A stretch of DNA of 64,000 bases. Origin: Kosakonia oryziphila. Lineage in GTDB: Bacteria > Pseudomonadota > Gammaproteobacteria > Enterobacterales > Enterobacteriaceae. Made by a program: the position numbers and the translations under genes. The stretch is from the NCBI RefSeq assembly GCF_900094795.1, contig NZ_FMBC01000019.1, forward strand, positions 18,710 through 82,709, in the 5' to 3' direction. Positions 18,444-28,192 of the stretch are shown here, in pieces (positions within the stretch are counted from its first letter, which is position 1; every line of letters begins with the position of its first letter). The notes under the pieces were generated by a model. It saw only the letters and a list, made by a program, of their open reading frames with translations, searched no databases and was not told the DNA's origin.

Positions 18444-19604
18444 TTATTCTCCCTGCGCTGTGGCTGCATGGGCTGGCGCCTGTTCAGACGTCACAGCAGG
18501 CTGCGCCAGAAGATTGCGTACGCGAGTTTGCATTAATTTTTCCAGGATTGGCTGGCTTTGCAGCGATTCCGGTAAATTCATGGCGATTGTTTTCTGGCTC
18601 AGCTTATCCACTTCCTCGAGGAAGGATTTGGTGGCCGCATCGTCGGTGTCGTAGTACGCGCGTACCCAGGTAGAAACATTATCCAGCGCCTGTCTGTAGG
18701 TCTCTTCCTGATGACGCGGAACGGCTTGTGCGGCGACGAGCAGACGTGAACGGATGTTTTCACGCAGGTAGATATCCTGATTTGGCGCGAGCAGCGGTAC
18801 TGCCGTTTCATCGCGGCGACGGATAGTGATAAAACTGTCCATAAAGTTCTGCCAGCTTTTTTGCAGATTGACGCGCCATTCGCTGATCGAGCCGGAGAGT
18901 TCGCTGCTATCGTTATCCATCGGTGAATCGTCATCGTTATTATCCGCAAGGCGCAGATTATCGATTTGATTCGAAAGCTGGTTCAGATTGAGGATAATGC
19001 CGTCGTAATCCACCTGTGTGATTGCCGACAGACTGCCGATATCGTCAGTGATGGCGCGACGTGCGGTAATCAGGCTTGGATCGTTCATCTCAGCCAGGCT
19101 GGCGTCAGCGCTCTTCAATAGTGCGGCAGCGGTGGTGACATCCTGATCGCTCCACAGTTTGCGGCCCGCCAGTTTCACCAGAAAATCGGCTTGCGCCAGT
19201 TGCCAGGTTTTGGCATCAGAACCGGAGATGGTTGCCACTTTCTGCTGCACTTCATCGAGCTGCTTCGCCAGTACGTCGTTTTGACGTTTGGCGGCATTAA
19301 GCTGGTCCGCTTGTTGTTTAATCACACTTTCCAGCTCTGCGCGCTGCTTATCCTGCGATTGTTGTAAGGCGATAACCTGGTTGGCGATCTCGCCATTATT
19401 GCTATGCAGTGTTGCCACTTGCTGTTTCACCCAGCCATAAAGCCCCGCACCCGACGCCAACGCAATAGCGATGGCGATCGCGCTGAGCGCAAGGCTTGTC
19501 CTGTTAGCGCGTCTATTCTTCTCTGCTTTCTCCGGCGGCGGCGTTGCGCCGTCAGCCGCTTTGGTCTCTTCGACCACGGCGGAGGAGTTTTTTTGTTCCG
19601 TCAT
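18444..19604 (-). CDS. hemX: HemX, membrane protein of the hem operon
   Basis: The 386 residues comprise an Ala/Glu/Lys-rich cytoplasmic start, one transmembrane helix near 37-57 ([20 protein letters not shown]), then a coiled-coil stretch (about 60-125) and a helical periplasmic domain. It was formerly annotated as uroporphyrinogen III methyltransferase, but it lacks the SAM-binding motifs of CysG/CobA enzymes, so a scaffold or regulatory role is more likely. It lies between hemD and hemY with short gaps. Confidence 0.92.
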   Translation of the reverse strand: MTEQKNSSAVVEETKAADGATPPPEKAEKNRRANRTSLALSAIAIAIALASGAGLYGWVKQQVATLHSNNGEIANQVIALQQSQDKQRAELESVIKQQADQLNAAKRQNDVLAKQLDEVQQKVATISGSDAKTWQLAQADFLVKLAGRKLWSDQDVTTAAALLKSADASLAEMNDPSLITARRAITDDIGSLSAITQVDYDGIILNLNQLSNQIDNLRLADNNDDDSPMDNDSSELSGSISEWRVNLQKSWQNFMDSFITIRRRDETAVPLLAPNQDIYLRENIRSRLLVAAQAVPRHQEETYRQALDNVSTWVRAYYDTDDAATKSFLEEVDKLSQKTIAMNLPESLQSQPILEKLMQTRVRNLLAQPAVTSEQAPAHAATAQGE

Positions 19605-19625
19605 TATGGCTTCCCATTATGAGAG

Positions 19626-20366
19626 TTATTGTAATGCGCGAAGTAGCGCATCGTTGTCGGCATTGTCAGCGACCCGAATATCCTGCCAGCCCAGTTCCCG
19701 GGCGAGGTGCGCCAGACGCTCACTCGCCACAACCAGGTGACAGTGAAGTAGCCAGTTTTCCCGATACCAGGGGGGAATAAGTGAAAACAATTGTTGCATC
19801 ATTTCGCCGCTGGTGATCACCAGTGTCGTCACGCCGCGCGTATGCCAGCGCATTGCTTCTTCAGCACCATCATAAAATATTGCACTGCGTTGATAACATT
19901 CGCAAAATTCGACTTCAGCACCGCGCGCCGCCAGCGTTTCCGCCAGTACTTCGCGCCCGCCGTTACCCCGTAAGATTAGTGCATGCTTACCCTGAACACT
20001 TTGTAATTCAGGTAATTGTAGCAACACTTCACTGATTTCCCGATCGTGCGGATAACGCACCTCAATGCCGCTGACGGTATGTAATGCCAGCGCAGTGGTG
20101 CGACCGATAGCGAAATAGTGAGGCTGAGGGGGAAAGCGCAAACCAAGCTGCTGTAAGTGGGCATGAGCAAATGTCACCGCATGCTGCGACAGGGCAAAAA
20201 CCATATCATCTGCGGTTAGAGCAGCAAGCCGCGCGGGTAATGAAGCGAGCTCGCGGCCTGGCGTAAATTCGATTAACGGAAAGCTCCAGGCCACCAGCCC
20301 CAGTGTGCGCAACCGGCTGACTAATTCTTCTCCGGCTGGAGATGGGCGAGTGACCAGAATGCTCAT
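19626..20366 (-). CDS. hemD: Uroporphyrinogen-III synthase
   Basis: Cyclises hydroxymethylbilane to uroporphyrinogen III with inversion of ring D. The 246 residues have the two-lobed HemD layout, starting [20 protein letters not shown] and containing [11 protein letters not shown] and [12 protein letters not shown], equivalent to the conserved T/S-G-turn regions. The family is poorly conserved, and position after hemC supports the call. It overlaps the hemC end by four bases. Confidence 0.95.
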   Translation of the reverse strand: MSILVTRPSPAGEELVSRLRTLGLVAWSFPLIEFTPGRELASLPARLAALTADDMVFALSQHAVTFAHAHLQQLGLRFPPQPHYFAIGRTTALALHTVSGIEVRYPHDREISEVLLQLPELQSVQGKHALILRGNGGREVLAETLAARGAEVEFCECYQRSAIFYDGAEEAMRWHTRGVTTLVITSGEMMQQLFSLIPPWYRENWLLHCHLVVASERLAHLARELGWQDIRVADNADNDALLRALQ

Positions 20367-21304
20367 GCAGGTGCGTCTCCGTTATAAACCTCATCCAGAA
20401 TAGCGCGGGCGCCATTCGCCAGTAGCTCTTCCGCCAGCGAGATCCCCAGTTGTTCTGCATCTTCCGGTTTGCCGCGACATTCGCCGCGTACCTGGGTTGA
20501 ACCGTCTGGCGAACCTACCAGCCCACGCAGCCAGATCTCACCGTTGATAAGTTCAGCATAGCTGCCAATAGGCACCTGGCATCCACCTTCAAGACGGGTA
20601 TTCATCGCCCGCTCGGCTTTAACGCGCACGGCGGTATCCTGGTGATTCAGCGGTTCGAGCAGCATGCGCGTGCGCGCATCATCAAGACGGCATTCTACGC
20701 CGACCGCGCCCTGACCGACTGCCGGTAGCGAGGTTTCCGGCGGCAGCGCCATGCGTACGCGTGAAGCCAGACCGAGGCGGTTAAGGCCTGCTACAGCGAG
20801 GATAATAGCGTCATATTCACCGTTATCCAGCTTGCTCAGACGGGTGCCGACGTTTCCGCGCAGGGAACGGATCACCAGATCCGGACGGCGTTCCGCTAGT
20901 TGGCACTGACGGCGTAAACTGGAAGTGCCAACAATGCTGCCATGCGGCATTTCGTCCAGCGAGGCATAACGGTTTGACACAAACGCATCGCGCGGATCGT
21001 CGCGCTCGCAAATGGTCACCAGGCCAAGCCCTTCGGGGAAATCCACAGGCACATCTTTCATTGAATGCACAGCGATATCGGCGCGGTTTTCAAGCAGTGC
21101 CAATTCAAGTTCTTTCACAAACAACCCTTTGCCGCCCACTTTCGCCAGTGGCGTATCAAGGATCACATCGCCGCGGGTTACCATCGGCACCAGTTCTACA
21201 GTCAGCCCCGAATGGCTCGCTTCAAGGCGTTCCTTAACGTATTGTGCTTGCCATAGCGCAAGGGGGCTTTGCCGTGTGGCAATTCTTAAAACATTGTCTA
21301 ACAT
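20363..21304 (-). CDS. hemC: Porphobilinogen deaminase (hydroxymethylbilane synthase)
   Basis: Polymerises four porphobilinogens using a covalently bound dipyrromethane cofactor. The cofactor cysteine is in the motif [12 protein letters not shown] near residue 242. The active-site aspartate lies in SMKDVP, and the arginine-rich segment is [10 protein letters not shown]. The frame opens five codons earlier at 21319 (MTVTS), but ATG 21304 gives [19 protein letters not shown] and 313 residues as in E. coli. First gene of hemCDXY, divergent from cyaA across a 321-bp gap. Confidence 0.97.
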   Translation of the reverse strand: MLDNVLRIATRQSPLALWQAQYVKERLEASHSGLTVELVPMVTRGDVILDTPLAKVGGKGLFVKELELALLENRADIAVHSMKDVPVDFPEGLGLVTICERDDPRDAFVSNRYASLDEMPHGSIVGTSSLRRQCQLAERRPDLVIRSLRGNVGTRLSKLDNGEYDAIILAVAGLNRLGLASRVRMALPPETSLPAVGQGAVGVECRLDDARTRMLLEPLNHQDTAVRVKAERAMNTRLEGGCQVPIGSYAELINGEIWLRGLVGSPDGSTQVRGECRGKPEDAEQLGISLAEELLANGARAILDEVYNGDAPA

Positions 21305-21494
21305 GCTTGTTACCGTCATTATCGTCCGTTGACCATCCTAACATTGTTGCATTAGGGTGTCAGTGTTCGCGGTGGATTGCCGGGGAAAGAGAAAGCTTCA
21401 CCCCGCAATACCGGTCAATACCGGTGCAGCGCAGGCCGTAATTAAGAATTTACAGAGTGCGTTTGATGCTACACTGGTTTGTACTGCATCTTTC

Positions 21495-21523
21495 TTTACG
21501 GTCAATGAGCAAGGTGTTAGATT
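21495..21523 (+). promoter_or_regulatory. cyaA main promoter (P2-type)
   Basis: TTTACG (21495-21500), a 17-bp spacer and TAGATT (21518-21523). The context resembles the E. coli cyaA P2 promoter, and the CRP site overlaps the -10 box. Confidence 0.6.
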
Positions 21524-21530
21524 GATCACG
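21515..21530 (+). promoter_or_regulatory. CRP operator in the cyaA promoter
   Basis: TGTTA-GATTGA-TCACG fits the CRP consensus TGTGA-N6-TCACA at 8 of 10 core positions. It covers the -10 element, so cAMP-CRP should repress cyaA, a negative feedback on cAMP synthesis as known in E. coli. Confidence 0.75.
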
Positions 21531-21625
21531 TTTTAGACCATTTTTTCGTCTGTACCTCTATAAAGATAAGGGCGAAAAATGGCAACGGCGACTTTGGATT
21601 TTCTGTAAACATCAGGCGATATGTC

Positions 21626-24169
21626 TTGTACCTCTATATTGAGACTCTGAAACAGAGACTGGATGCCATCAATCAACTGCGTGTGGAACGCGCGCTTGCT
21701 GCCATGGGGCCTGCTTTTCAGCAGGTCTACAGTCTGCTGCCGACATTACTGCACTACCATCATCCGCTGATGCCGGGTTACCTTGAAGGTAACGTTCCGC
21801 AAGGCATTTGCCTTTACACGCCTGATGAAAACCAACTTCACTATCTGAATGAACTCGAACTGCACCGTGGTTTGCCGCCGCAGGAGTCGCCAAAAGGCGA
21901 GGTACCGATCACCGGCGTTTACTCTATGGGTAGCACGTCATCCGTTGGGCAAAGTTGCTCTTCGGATCTGGACATCTGGGTATGTCATCAATCCTGGCTC
22001 GATAATGAAGAGCGTCAACTGTTGCAGCGTAAATGCAGCCTGCTCGAAAGTTGGGCTGCGTCGCTGGGTGTGGAAGTGAGCTTTTTCCTGATTGATGAGA
22101 ACCGCTTCCGCCATAACGAAAGCGGCAGTCTCGGCGGCGAGGATTGCGGCTCGACGCAGCATATATTGTTGCTTGACGAATTTTATCGCACTGCCGTGCG
22201 CCTCGCCGGGAAGCGTATTCTTTGGAATATGGTGCCGGGCGATGAAGAAGAGCACTACGACGACTACGTAATGACGCTCTATGCGCAGGGTGTTCTGACG
22301 CCAAATGAATGGCTGGATCTCGGCGGCTTAAGTTCTCTTTCGGCGGAAGAGTATTTCGGTGCCAGCCTTTGGCAGCTCTATAAAAGCATCGATTCCCCAT
22401 ACAAAGCAGTGTTGAAAACCCTGCTGCTGGAAGCTTATTCCTGGGAATATCCCAACACGCGCCTGCTGGCGAAAGATATTAAACAGCGTCTGCATGATGG
22501 CGAGATTGTTTCCTTCGGTCTTGATCACTACTGCATGATGCTGGAACGCGTAACGCAATATCTGGTGGCCATCGAAGACACCACCCGTCTCGATCTGGCA
22601 CGTCGATGTTTCTACTTAAAAGTGTGCGAGAAGCTCAGCCGTGAACGCGCCTGTGTCGGCTGGCGTCGTGAAGTGATCGCGCAACTGGTGAAAGAGTGGG
22701 GCTGGGACGATGCGCGCGTGGCCATGCTGGATAACCGTGCCAACTGGAAAATCGATCAGGTACGCGAAGCGCACAATGAGCTGCTCGACGCGATGATGCA
22801 GAGCTACCGCAATCTTATCCGTTTCGCACGGCGTAATAATCTGAGCGTTTCCGCCAGCCCGCAAGATATCGGGGTGTTGACCCGTAAACTGTATGCCGCC
22901 TTTGAGGCGTTGCCGGGCAAAGTAACGCTGGTGAACCCGCAGATTTCACCGGATCTCTCCGAACCCAATTTAACCTTTATTCATGTTCCGCCAGGCCGTG
23001 CCAACCGCACCGGCTGGTATCTGTACAATCGTGCGCCGAACATGGACTCTATCGTCAGCCATCAGCCGCTGGAATATAACCGTTATCTGAATAAGCTGGT
23101 GGCCTGGGCCTGGTTTAACGGGCTGTTGACCTCGCGCACACATCTGTTTATTAAAGGCAATGATGTGGTCGATCTGGCGAAATTGCAGGAGATGGTAGCG
23201 GATGTATCGCATCACTTCCCGTTGCGCCTGCCTGCACCGACCCCGAAAGCGCTGTATAGCCCGTGCGAAATCCGTCACCTGGCGATTATCGTCAACCTGG
23301 AGTACGACCCGACTGCGGCGTTCCGTAACCAGGTGGTGCATTTCGACTTCCGTAAGCTTGATGTCTTCAGCTTCGGCGAGCAGCAAAACTGCCTCGTCGG
23401 AAGCGTGGATCTGCTCTACCGTAATTCGTGGAATGAGGTGCGTACTCTGCATTTCAACGGCGAGCAGGCGATGATTGAAGCGCTGAAAACGATTCTTGGC
23501 AAAATGCATCAGGATGCGGCACCGCCGGATAGCGTTGAAGTGTTCTGCTACAGCCAGCATCTGCGTGGCCTGATTCGAACCCGCGTCCAGCAGTTGGTTT
23601 CTGAGTGTATTGAGCTGCGTCTTTCCAGTACGCGCCAGGAAACCGGACGCTTTAAAGCATTGCGCGTGGCGGGTCAGACCTGGGGGCTGTTCTTTGAACG
23701 TCTGAATGTGTCGGTACAGAAGCTGGAAAACGCGATCGAGTTTTACGGTGCGATTTCGCATAACAAACTGCATGGCCTTTCTGTGCAGGTTGAAACCAAT
23801 CACGTCGAATTACCGGCGGTGGTGGATGGTTTTGCCAGTGAAGGGATTATTCAGTTCTTTTTTGAAGAGACCGGCGAAGAAGGCTTTAACATCTATATTC
23901 TGGATGAGAGCAACCGCGCGGAAGTCTATCATCACTGTGAAGGCAGCAAAGAGGAACTGGTGCGGGATGTAAGCCGTTTCTACTCGTCATCACATGACCG
24001 CTTCACCTACGGCTCCAGCTTTATTAACTTCAACTTGCCGCAGTTCTATCAAATTGTGAATACGGAAGGGCGTGCTCAGGTGATCCCGTTCCGCAATCAG
24101 ACAATCAGCACCGCAACGCCGGCGAATCAGGACAACGATGCACCGCTGTTGCAGCAATATTTCTCGTAA
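21626..24169 (+). CDS. cyaA: Class I adenylate cyclase
   Basis: Makes cAMP from ATP. The 847 residues have the N-terminal catalytic half, including the nucleotidyltransferase motif [17 protein letters not shown] near 105-121, and the C-terminal regulatory half that responds to EIIA-Glc. The start is TTG at 21626, giving [17 protein letters not shown]. The weak UUG start of cyaA is known in E. coli and limits translation. An ATG five bases upstream is out of frame. The end is one residue shorter than E. coli and is followed by a REP-like hairpin. Confidence 0.97.
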   Translation: MYLYIETLKQRLDAINQLRVERALAAMGPAFQQVYSLLPTLLHYHHPLMPGYLEGNVPQGICLYTPDENQLHYLNELELHRGLPPQESPKGEVPITGVYSMGSTSSVGQSCSSDLDIWVCHQSWLDNEERQLLQRKCSLLESWAASLGVEVSFFLIDENRFRHNESGSLGGEDCGSTQHILLLDEFYRTAVRLAGKRILWNMVPGDEEEHYDDYVMTLYAQGVLTPNEWLDLGGLSSLSAEEYFGASLWQLYKSIDSPYKAVLKTLLLEAYSWEYPNTRLLAKDIKQRLHDGEIVSFGLDHYCMMLERVTQYLVAIEDTTRLDLARRCFYLKVCEKLSRERACVGWRREVIAQLVKEWGWDDARVAMLDNRANWKIDQVREAHNELLDAMMQSYRNLIRFARRNNLSVSASPQDIGVLTRKLYAAFEALPGKVTLVNPQISPDLSEPNLTFIHVPPGRANRTGWYLYNRAPNMDSIVSHQPLEYNRYLNKLVAWAWFNGLLTSRTHLFIKGNDVVDLAKLQEMVADVSHHFPLRLPAPTPKALYSPCEIRHLAIIVNLEYDPTAAFRNQVVHFDFRKLDVFSFGEQQNCLVGSVDLLYRNSWNEVRTLHFNGEQAMIEALKTILGKMHQDAAPPDSVEVFCYSQHLRGLIRTRVQQLVSECIELRLSSTRQETGRFKALRVAGQTWGLFFERLNVSVQKLENAIEFYGAISHNKLHGLSVQVETNHVELPAVVDGFASEGIIQFFFEETGEEGFNIYILDESNRAEVYHHCEGSKEELVRDVSRFYSSSHDRFTYGSSFINFNLPQFYQIVNTEGRAQVIPFRNQTISTATPANQDNDAPLLQQYFS

Positions 24170-24174
24170 TGTGT

Positions 24175-24204
24175 GCCGGATAAATCATTAACATCTTATC
24201 CGGC
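24175..24204. repeat. REP-like palindrome between convergent cyaA and cyaY
   Basis: GCCGGATAA (24175-24183) and TTATCCGGC (24196-24204) resemble a REP unit. In this position it can end or stabilise both convergent transcripts. Confidence 0.6.
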
Positions 24205-24212
24205 GCGTAATA

Positions 24213-24533
24213 TTAACGAAAAGTCACCGTTTCGCCCGCTTGCTGCGTGGCTGCCTGTTCCAGCAGATCCCAGAAGGTTTCGCCGCTGCGATCGCAAACC
24301 CAGTCATCACCCTTGAGATCGAAATGGTAGCCGCCCTGTTTGGTTGCCAACCACACCTGGTGCAGCGGTTCCTGACGGTTAATGATGATTTTGCTGCCGT
24401 TTTCAAAGCTGATGGTTAAGACGCCGCCGTTGACTTCGCAGTCGATGTCGCTGTCGCCATCCCAGTCATCAAGGCGTTCTTCAATGGTGAGCCACAGGCT
24501 GTCGGCGAGGCGATGAAATTCACTGTCGTTCAT
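24213..24533 (-). CDS. cyaY: CyaY, bacterial frataxin
   Basis: The 106 residues have the frataxin fold signatures. An acidic first helix (about 18-31, rich in Glu/Asp) binds iron. The sheet motif [31 protein letters not shown] is largely conserved. CyaY binds Fe2+ and the desulfurase IscS and modulates Fe-S cluster assembly. It is convergent with cyaA and divergent from lptM. The size equals E. coli CyaY. Confidence 0.97.
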   Translation of the reverse strand: MNDSEFHRLADSLWLTIEERLDDWDGDSDIDCEVNGGVLTISFENGSKIIINRQEPLHQVWLATKQGGYHFDLKGDDWVCDRSGETFWDLLEQAATQQAGETVTFR

Positions 24534-24670
24534 TCTGCTTTCCTGTTTTTTATGATGGCAGCAGTATAACGCGAAATATTTCCCGATGCCCTAAACCAGC
24601 AAACTCTTGCTTTTGTGTCTTCTCCTGCGATGATAGAAAGCAGAAAGAACGAACTTACAGGCAACTCATA

Positions 24671-24874
24671 ATGAAAGATGTGTTTCGCGCGATGGCCGTA
24701 CTGCTGACTCTGTTCAGCCTGACGGGATGTGGTCTGAAGGGGCCGCTCTATTTTCCCCCTGCGGATAAAAATGCGCCGCCGCCAACCAAAACGCAAACCA
24801 GCACGATCCAGCCGAGTACTCCGAATAGCACCGATCGTGGTAACGACGGCTCTCCGAGCCAGGTGAATTACTGA
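24671..24874 (+). CDS. lptM: LptM (YifL), small outer-membrane lipoprotein
   Basis: The 67 residues comprise a signal peptide and lipobox LTGC ending at Cys20, then GLKGPLYFPP and a Pro/Thr/Ser-rich disordered tail. E. coli LptM binds the LptDE translocon and promotes the correct disulfide pattern of LptD, which I state from the literature. It lies 36 nt upstream of dapF and is probably cotranscribed with it. Confidence 0.9.
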   Translation: MKDVFRAMAVLLTLFSLTGCGLKGPLYFPPADKNAPPPTKTQTSTIQPSTPNSTDRGNDGSPSQVNY

Positions 24875-24910
24875 CGCTACCGTTCTGTATCCGCGCAACT
24901 GGAGTAGATG

Positions 24911-25735
24911 ATGCAGTTCTCAAAAATGCATGGCCTTGGCAACGATTTTATGGTCGTCGACGCGGTAACGCAGAATGTCTTTTTCTCACCGGAGCTGATC
25001 CGCCGTCTGGCGGATCGTCATCTTGGCGTTGGGTTTGATCAACTGCTGGTGGTTGAGCCTCCCTACGATCCTGAACTCGATTTTCACTACCGTATTTTTA
25101 ATGCCGACGGCAGTGAAGTATCGCAGTGCGGTAATGGCGCGCGCTGTTTCGCCCGCTTTGTTCGTCTGAAAGGGTTAACCAATAAACGTGATATTCGCGT
25201 CAGTACGGCGAACGGTCGTATGGTATTGAGCGTAACGGAAGACGAACTGGTACGCGTTAATATGGGTGAGCCAAACTTTGAACCGTCGCAGGTGCCATTC
25301 CGCGCTAACAAAGCGGAAAAGACCTATATTATGCGGGTAGCGGAGCAAACCATACTGTGCGGCGTTGTTTCGATGGGGAACCCGCACTGCGTGATTCAGG
25401 TTGATGACGTGGACACTGCGTCGGTAGAAACACTGGGCCCGGTAATGGAGAGCCACGAGCGTTTTCCTGAGCGCGCCAATATCGGTTTTATGCAGGTCGT
25501 CTCACGGGATTACATCCGACTGCGCGTCTTTGAACGTGGCGCTGGTGAAACCCAGGCGTGCGGTAGCGGCGCTTGTGCGGCTGTCGCGGTCGGCATTCAA
25601 CAGGATTTGCTGGCGGAAAATGTTCGCGTTGAATTACCGGGCGGTCGGCTTGATATCGCGTGGAAAGGACCGGGTCAACCGTTGTTTATGACTGGCCCGG
25701 CGACACATGTCTATGACGGGTTTATTCATCTATGA
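24911..25735 (+). CDS. dapF: Diaminopimelate epimerase
   Basis: Converts LL- to meso-diaminopimelate for lysine and peptidoglycan. The two catalytic cysteines are in QCGNGARC (Cys73) and [10 protein letters not shown] (near 217). Two ATGs are adjacent (24908 and 24911). The second gives the E. coli-type [13 protein letters not shown] terminus, 274 residues and better spacing from the GGAG at 24901. The stop overlaps the yigA start, opening a chain of coupled genes dapF-yigA-xerC-yigB. Confidence 0.97.
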   Translation: MQFSKMHGLGNDFMVVDAVTQNVFFSPELIRRLADRHLGVGFDQLLVVEPPYDPELDFHYRIFNADGSEVSQCGNGARCFARFVRLKGLTNKRDIRVSTANGRMVLSVTEDELVRVNMGEPNFEPSQVPFRANKAEKTYIMRVAEQTILCGVVSMGNPHCVIQVDDVDTASVETLGPVMESHERFPERANIGFMQVVSRDYIRLRVFERGAGETQACGSGACAAVAVGIQQDLLAENVRVELPGGRLDIAWKGPGQPLFMTGPATHVYDGFIHL

Positions 25736-26439
25736 AGCATATAGGAGAAGAGCAGCAGGGAACGTTGGCCGAACTGGATGACCAGGCGGTGGCGGAATAT
25801 CTGCTGCACCATCCTGAATTCTTTATCCGCAATGCGCGGCTGATAGAGCAAATGCGCGTGCCGCACCCGGTGCGTGGTACGGTTTCTCTCGTCGAATGGC
25901 ACATGGCGCGCTCGCGTAATCACATCAATGTGCTGGAAGAGAACATGACCTTGTTGATGGAACAGGCGAGTGCAAACGAAGGGTTATTCTATCGTCTGCT
26001 GCGCCTGCAAAGTCGGCTGGCATCCGCCAGCAGCCTTGAAGAGATGCTTAACCGTTTTCATCGCTGGGCGCGCGATCTGGGGCTGGCTGGTGCGACTATC
26101 CGCCTGTTTCCCGATCGCTGGCGTCTGGGGGCGCCTTCACGCTACACCCATCTTGCGCTCTCCCGGCAGGCGTTTGAATCGTTGCGTATTCAACGCTTAG
26201 GTCAGCAACACCACTATCTCGGCTCATTAAACGGGCCGGAGCTATTGTTGTTGTTGCCGGAAGCGAAAGCAATCGGCTCGGTGGCCATGTCCTTAATGGG
26301 GCCGGACGGTTCTCTTGGCGTGGTGCTGTTTAGCAGCCGTGATGTTCACCATTATCAGCAAGGTCAGGGCACCCAGCTTTTAGATGAGATAGCGCAGATG
26401 CTGCCGGATCTTCTGGAACGCTGGATTGAGCGCGTATGA
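25732..26439 (+). CDS. yigA: DUF484 family protein YigA
   Basis: The 235 residues have a helical N-terminus ([19 protein letters not shown]) and a GAF-like C-terminal domain, the layout of the DUF484 family. The function is unknown. Its constant place between dapF and xerC suggests a link to cell wall synthesis or chromosome segregation, but that is only context. ATG overlaps the dapF stop, and its own stop overlaps xerC by four bases. Confidence 0.9.
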   Translation: MKHIGEEQQGTLAELDDQAVAEYLLHHPEFFIRNARLIEQMRVPHPVRGTVSLVEWHMARSRNHINVLEENMTLLMEQASANEGLFYRLLRLQSRLASASSLEEMLNRFHRWARDLGLAGATIRLFPDRWRLGAPSRYTHLALSRQAFESLRIQRLGQQHHYLGSLNGPELLLLLPEAKAIGSVAMSLMGPDGSLGVVLFSSRDVHHYQQGQGTQLLDEIAQMLPDLLERWIERV

Positions 26440-27338
26440 GCGATTCGCCGTTGTTACCTGCCGTCAGCAAATTCCTGCGCTACCTTGGTGTTGAACGTCA
26501 ACTCAGTCCCATTACGTTGCTTAATTATCAGCGTCAGCTTGATGCCATCATTGCTTTGACCGGTGAAACCGGCCTGAAAAGCTGGCAACAATGTGATGCT
26601 GCAATGGTGCGCGCAATTGCCGTTCGCAGCCGACGAAAAGGGCTCGGCCCGGCAAGCCTGGCGCTACGGCTTTCGGCGCTGCGCAGTTTCTTTGACTGGA
26701 TGGTCAGCCAGGGCGAGCTGCAGGCAAACCCGGCAAAAGGCATTTCTGCACCGAAAGCGCCGCGCCATTTGCCGAAGAATATTGACGTTGATGATGTGAA
26801 CCGACTGCTGGATATCGATCTTAACGATCCGCTGGCAGTGCGAGATCGGGCCATGCTGGAAGTGATGTACGGTGCTGGTCTGCGTCTTTCGGAGCTGGTG
26901 AATCTGGATATCAAACATCTGGATCTGGAAAGCGGTGAAGTGTGGGTAATGGGCAAGGGCAGTAAAGAGCGCCGCTTGCCTATTGGTCGCAGTGCGGTGA
27001 CCTGGATTGAACACTGGCTCGATCTGCGTGGGCTGTTTGGCGCGGAAGAGGATGCGCTGTTTTTATCGAAGCTGGGGAAACGAATTTCGGCGCGTAATGT
27101 GCAAAAACGTTTTGCCGAGTGGGGTATCCGTCAGGGACTCAACAGTCATGTAAATCCGCATAAACTGCGGCACTCATTCGCCACACACATGCTTGAATCG
27201 AGCGGCGATCTGCGCGGGGTGCAGGAACTGCTTGGTCACGCCAATCTTTCAACGACACAAATCTATACCCATCTCGATTTTCAACACCTTGCATCGGTGT
27301 ACGACGCCGCGCACCCGCGCGCCAAACGGGGGAAATAA
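26436..27338 (+). CDS. xerC: Tyrosine recombinase XerC
   Basis: With XerD it resolves chromosome dimers at dif under FtsK control. The 300 residues comprise an N-terminal SAM-like core-binding domain (about 10-100) and the catalytic domain with R150, K173, H241-x-x-R244, H267 and nucleophile Y276 ([10 protein letters not shown]). All catalytic residues are present, so it should be active. Overlaps with yigA and, by one base, with yigB indicate an operon. Confidence 0.97.
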   Translation: MSDSPLLPAVSKFLRYLGVERQLSPITLLNYQRQLDAIIALTGETGLKSWQQCDAAMVRAIAVRSRRKGLGPASLALRLSALRSFFDWMVSQGELQANPAKGISAPKAPRHLPKNIDVDDVNRLLDIDLNDPLAVRDRAMLEVMYGAGLRLSELVNLDIKHLDLESGEVWVMGKGSKERRLPIGRSAVTWIEHWLDLRGLFGAEEDALFLSKLGKRISARNVQKRFAEWGIRQGLNSHVNPHKLRHSFATHMLESSGDLRGVQELLGHANLSTTQIYTHLDFQHLASVYDAAHPRAKRGK

Positions 27339-28054
27339 TGCGTTTTTACCGCCCATTGGGTCAGATCTCCGCGATCACTTTTGACCTGGACGATACTCTT
27401 TACGACAACCGACTGGTGATCCAGCGCACCGAACAGGAAGCGCTGGCATTTGTGCAACGCTATCATCCGGCGCTTAACGGCCTGGAAAATGAAGAATTCA
27501 AGCGTCTGCGCTGGTCGCTGCGGGAAACCGAGCCGGAGATCTATCACGACGTTACCGAATGGCGGCGACGCGCCGTTGAACAGGCGATGCTGAACGCCGG
27601 GCTGACAGTCGAGGAAGCCGCCGTGGGCGCACAGGCCTCGATGGTTAACTTTGCCAAATGGCGCAGCCGCATTGATGTGCCGCAGGAAACCCACGACACG
27701 CTGAAGAGACTGGCAACGAAGTGGCCGCTGGTGGTGATCACCAACGGTAACGCGCAGCCGGAACTGTTCGGGCTGGGCGATTACTTTGAATTTGTGCTGC
27801 GCGCCGGGCCAGATGGGCGTTCAAAGCCGTTCAGCGACATGTATCATCTGGCCGCAGATCGCCTCGGTGTGGCGGTAGAGGATATTCTGCATGTTGGTGA
27901 CGATTTGACCACAGATGTTGCGGGTGCGATCCGTTGCGGCATGCAGGCATGTTGGATCAAACCAGAAGGCGCCGATCTGTTACAGGCAACCAACAGCCGT
28001 TTGTTACCGCATATGGAAATTTCGCGGTTGGCATCCCTCACGACGCTGATATAA
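27338..28054 (+). CDS. yigB: HAD-family phosphatase YigB (FMN / riboflavin-pathway phosphatase)
   Basis: The 238 residues have HAD motif [10 protein letters not shown] (near 17-25), motif II VVITNGN, and the acidic motif [13 protein letters not shown]. coli YigB dephosphorylates FMN and the riboflavin intermediate 5-amino-6-ribitylamino-uracil phosphate, as recalled from the literature. The ATG overlaps the xerC stop by one base. A LexA box and REP units follow before uvrD. Confidence 0.92.
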   Translation: MRFYRPLGQISAITFDLDDTLYDNRLVIQRTEQEALAFVQRYHPALNGLENEEFKRLRWSLRETEPEIYHDVTEWRRRAVEQAMLNAGLTVEEAAVGAQASMVNFAKWRSRIDVPQETHDTLKRLATKWPLVVITNGNAQPELFGLGDYFEFVLRAGPDGRSKPFSDMYHLAADRLGVAVEDILHVGDDLTTDVAGAIRCGMQACWIKPEGADLLQATNSRLLPHMEISRLASLTTLI

Positions 28055-28066
28055 TCACCAATTGTT

Positions 28067-28082
28067 CTGTATAAAATACCAG
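28067..28082 (+). promoter_or_regulatory. LexA box of uvrD
   Basis: CTGTATAAAATACCAG fits CTGT-N8-ACAG with one mismatch and an AT-rich core. It lies 110 bp before uvrD, the same position as the known E. coli uvrD SOS operator. Confidence 0.85.
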
Positions 28083-28089
28083 GGTTTTT

Positions 28090-28155
28090 GGCGGATGGCG
28101 CTACGCTTATCCGCCCTACGGTAACGTAGGCCCGGTAAGCGAAGCGCCCACGGGC
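28090..28155 (+). repeat. Two REP-type palindromes in the uvrD leader
   Basis: The first unit is GGCGGAT...ATCCGCC (28090-28115) and the second is GCCCG...CGGGC (28130-28155), in opposite orientations as in a BIME. They lie between the SOS promoter and the uvrD start, so both would be transcribed. In E. coli a hairpin-type attenuator occupies the first position. Confidence 0.75.
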
Positions 28156-28192
28156 GTTTCGTTCAATTCCTGACGACTACGCGACGGTACCT

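Larger units (their letters stand above)
21305..21625. promoter_or_regulatory. Divergent hemC/cyaA control region
   Basis: The 321-bp region between the two starts contains no gene. It carries the cyaA promoter and CRP site (listed separately) and a perfect tandem repeat of CAATACCGGT at 21406-21425. I did not find a convincing hemC promoter by eye. Confidence 0.7.

Noticed and set aside
22970..23803. 277-codon minus-strand frame over cyaA
   Set aside because: Shadow of the cyaA coding sequence. The composition is typical of a reverse-complement frame.
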